Below are positions 63,335 to 64,000 of a stretch of DNA of 64,000 nucleotides, in pieces. The position numbers and the translations under genes were made by a program. Each line of letters begins with the position of its first letter. Position 1 is the first letter of the stretch. Source of the stretch: Vibrio campbellii CAIM 519 = NBRC 15631 = ATCC 25920 (GTDB lineage Bacteria > Pseudomonadota > Gammaproteobacteria > Enterobacterales > Vibrionaceae); the NCBI RefSeq assembly GCF_002163755.1, contig NZ_CP015864.1, forward strand, positions 1,786,376 to 1,850,375, written 5' to 3'. Below the pieces are notes generated by a model, which saw only the letters and a program-made list of their open reading frames with translations, ran no database searches and was not told the origin of the DNA.

Positions 63335-63706
63335 TCAAAACAGATTACGCTTTGCCCACGCAATCGCCTGCATGCGATTCTTCACTTCCAGTTTGCGGAA
63401 AATGCTATAGAGATGGGATTTCACCGTGTGCTCGCTGACAAACAGTGAGTCTGCAATATCAAAGATTTGAGCCCCCTTGGCAAAGGGCTGTCAGAACCTG
63501 CATTTCTCGGCGAGTAAGCTCAATTTCGAGTTTCGTATCCAGCTCAGTAACGGTGTGATTTAAGTTAACGAGATAGCCAACTAATCGGTTGAGGATGTCT
63601 CGGGAGAGCCAATTCTCTCCGCTCAATATCCCTTTTAAACCTCTGATTACCTTGTCGAAGTCATCTTCAAAATAGAATAAGCCTTTCAGATTTTGAATTA
63701 AGGCCC
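63335..63706 (-). pseudogene. LuxR-family (CsgD/VpsT-like) regulator, frameshifted and truncated
   Basis: The minus strand encodes LKGLFYFEDDFDKVIRGLKG, then LTRREMQVLTAL, then after a +1 shift near 63482 DIADSLFVSEHTVKSHLYSI (HTH, LuxR type) and MQAIAWAKRNLF. The N-terminal receiver-like part is missing; the frame breaks at GGGCC near 63702, and beyond it the sequence is not recognisable. VpsT-type regulators control biofilm matrix genes. It is clearly non-functional as written. Confidence 0.78.
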
Positions 63707-64000
63707 TTCATCTCCCCTATCCCCGTCTATTCTTGTTATCAATCTCCAAATAGGGAAGCCTACCGTTGTTCAAGTGCAAGATGATAAAAATGGGCATTTT
63801 TCCTCACTCCATGCTTTAAAAAACGTGAATGGTGGTAAAATCCCGTATGAAAATGTCGAATAAAAGTTGTTTAATCACGGGCTCATGAACCGGAAAATGG
63901 ATGATGGCATTGCCCATTACGTGAAGGATATCTGAGACCAAAAACTTCAAAATCGACCGTCCTAAATGCCATAAGCTGAGAATCCTAAATTCAGACCTCA
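63707..64000. other. Unclassified right edge with overlapping open frames
   Basis: The plus strand reads ...GKPTVVQVQDDKNGHFSSLH and ends ...KIPYENVE at ~63862. The minus strand has an overlapping frame with RSILKFLVSDILHVMGNAII. Neither has a start inside the window. It may be the edge of a mobile element or a different gene joined to the broken luxR. Confidence 0.35.

Overview
The window reads as a Vibrio chromosome segment, most likely chromosome 2 of a Harveyi-clade species. This rests on protein resemblance (VF530/DUF2132 protein, GlpM, NrtR-PncB, DgcN-DgcA, several Vibrio-type RND pumps), moderate GC and Vibrio-like intergenic repeats. No database was searched, so the species is inference. 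No rRNA, tRNA, CRISPR array, integrase or complete insertion sequence was seen.

Layout. 1-10 kb is ordinary accessory metabolism: the 3' part of ybiT, a VF530-family protein, a LysR/FMN-reductase/glutathionyl-hydroquinone-reductase block, a second ABC-F ATPase with an elaborate leader (26-codon uORF plus foldable 5' region), a DUF2000 protein, a rhodanese, a LysE exporter with its LysR regulator and a VOC protein. 10-13 kb is a decaying sugar-uptake locus: a GH92 alpha-mannosidase pseudogene beside a fructose-family PTS (EIIA, and EIICB frameshifted in a poly-A tract). 13.5-16.3 kb has msrA, a VOC protein, a yciT-like regulator and an EamA transporter. 17.4-20.5 kb is NAD salvage (nrtR, nicotinamidase, pncB). 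21-26.7 kb has glpM, a glycine-zipper lipoprotein, a glutamate-receptor-like channel, an EamA transporter with its LysR regulator, and an NlpE-like lipoprotein. 26.8-30 kb is the osmoprotectant importer proVWX.

30-38 kb is an AT-rich accessory stretch of exported proteins: a subtilisin-like protease and a 787-residue GDSL/thermolabile-hemolysin-like protein diverge from a roughly 700-bp gap, flanked by small exported proteins and a methyltransferase. 38.8-41.8 kb is a D-glutamate catabolic unit (dgcA, dgcN, LysR regulator) with a palindromic operator. 41.8-43.6 kb pairs an MFS exporter with soxR across a textbook SoxR box. 43.6-46.4 kb has a TPR membrane protein, an ASCH protein, a GNAT acetyltransferase and a methyltransferase. 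47-57.6 kb holds two RND efflux systems: one preceded by a sigma-54-type promoter that is nearly duplicated downstream before a small periplasmic protein gene, the other in a TetR-MFP-RND operon.

The right end (57.7-64 kb) is full of lesions: a HAD phosphatase, a BCCT transporter, a GH2 beta-mannosidase and a CsgD/VpsT-like LuxR regulator are all frameshifted, while the 3-kb RND genes next door are intact. This is either real decay or a local loss of sequence quality.

Most interesting: the ABC-F leader, the twin sigma-54 promoters around the first RND operon, the ion-channel-like glutamate receptor homologue, the divergent GDSL protein lacking its usual Asp, and several unannotated short ORFs and candidate RNAs.
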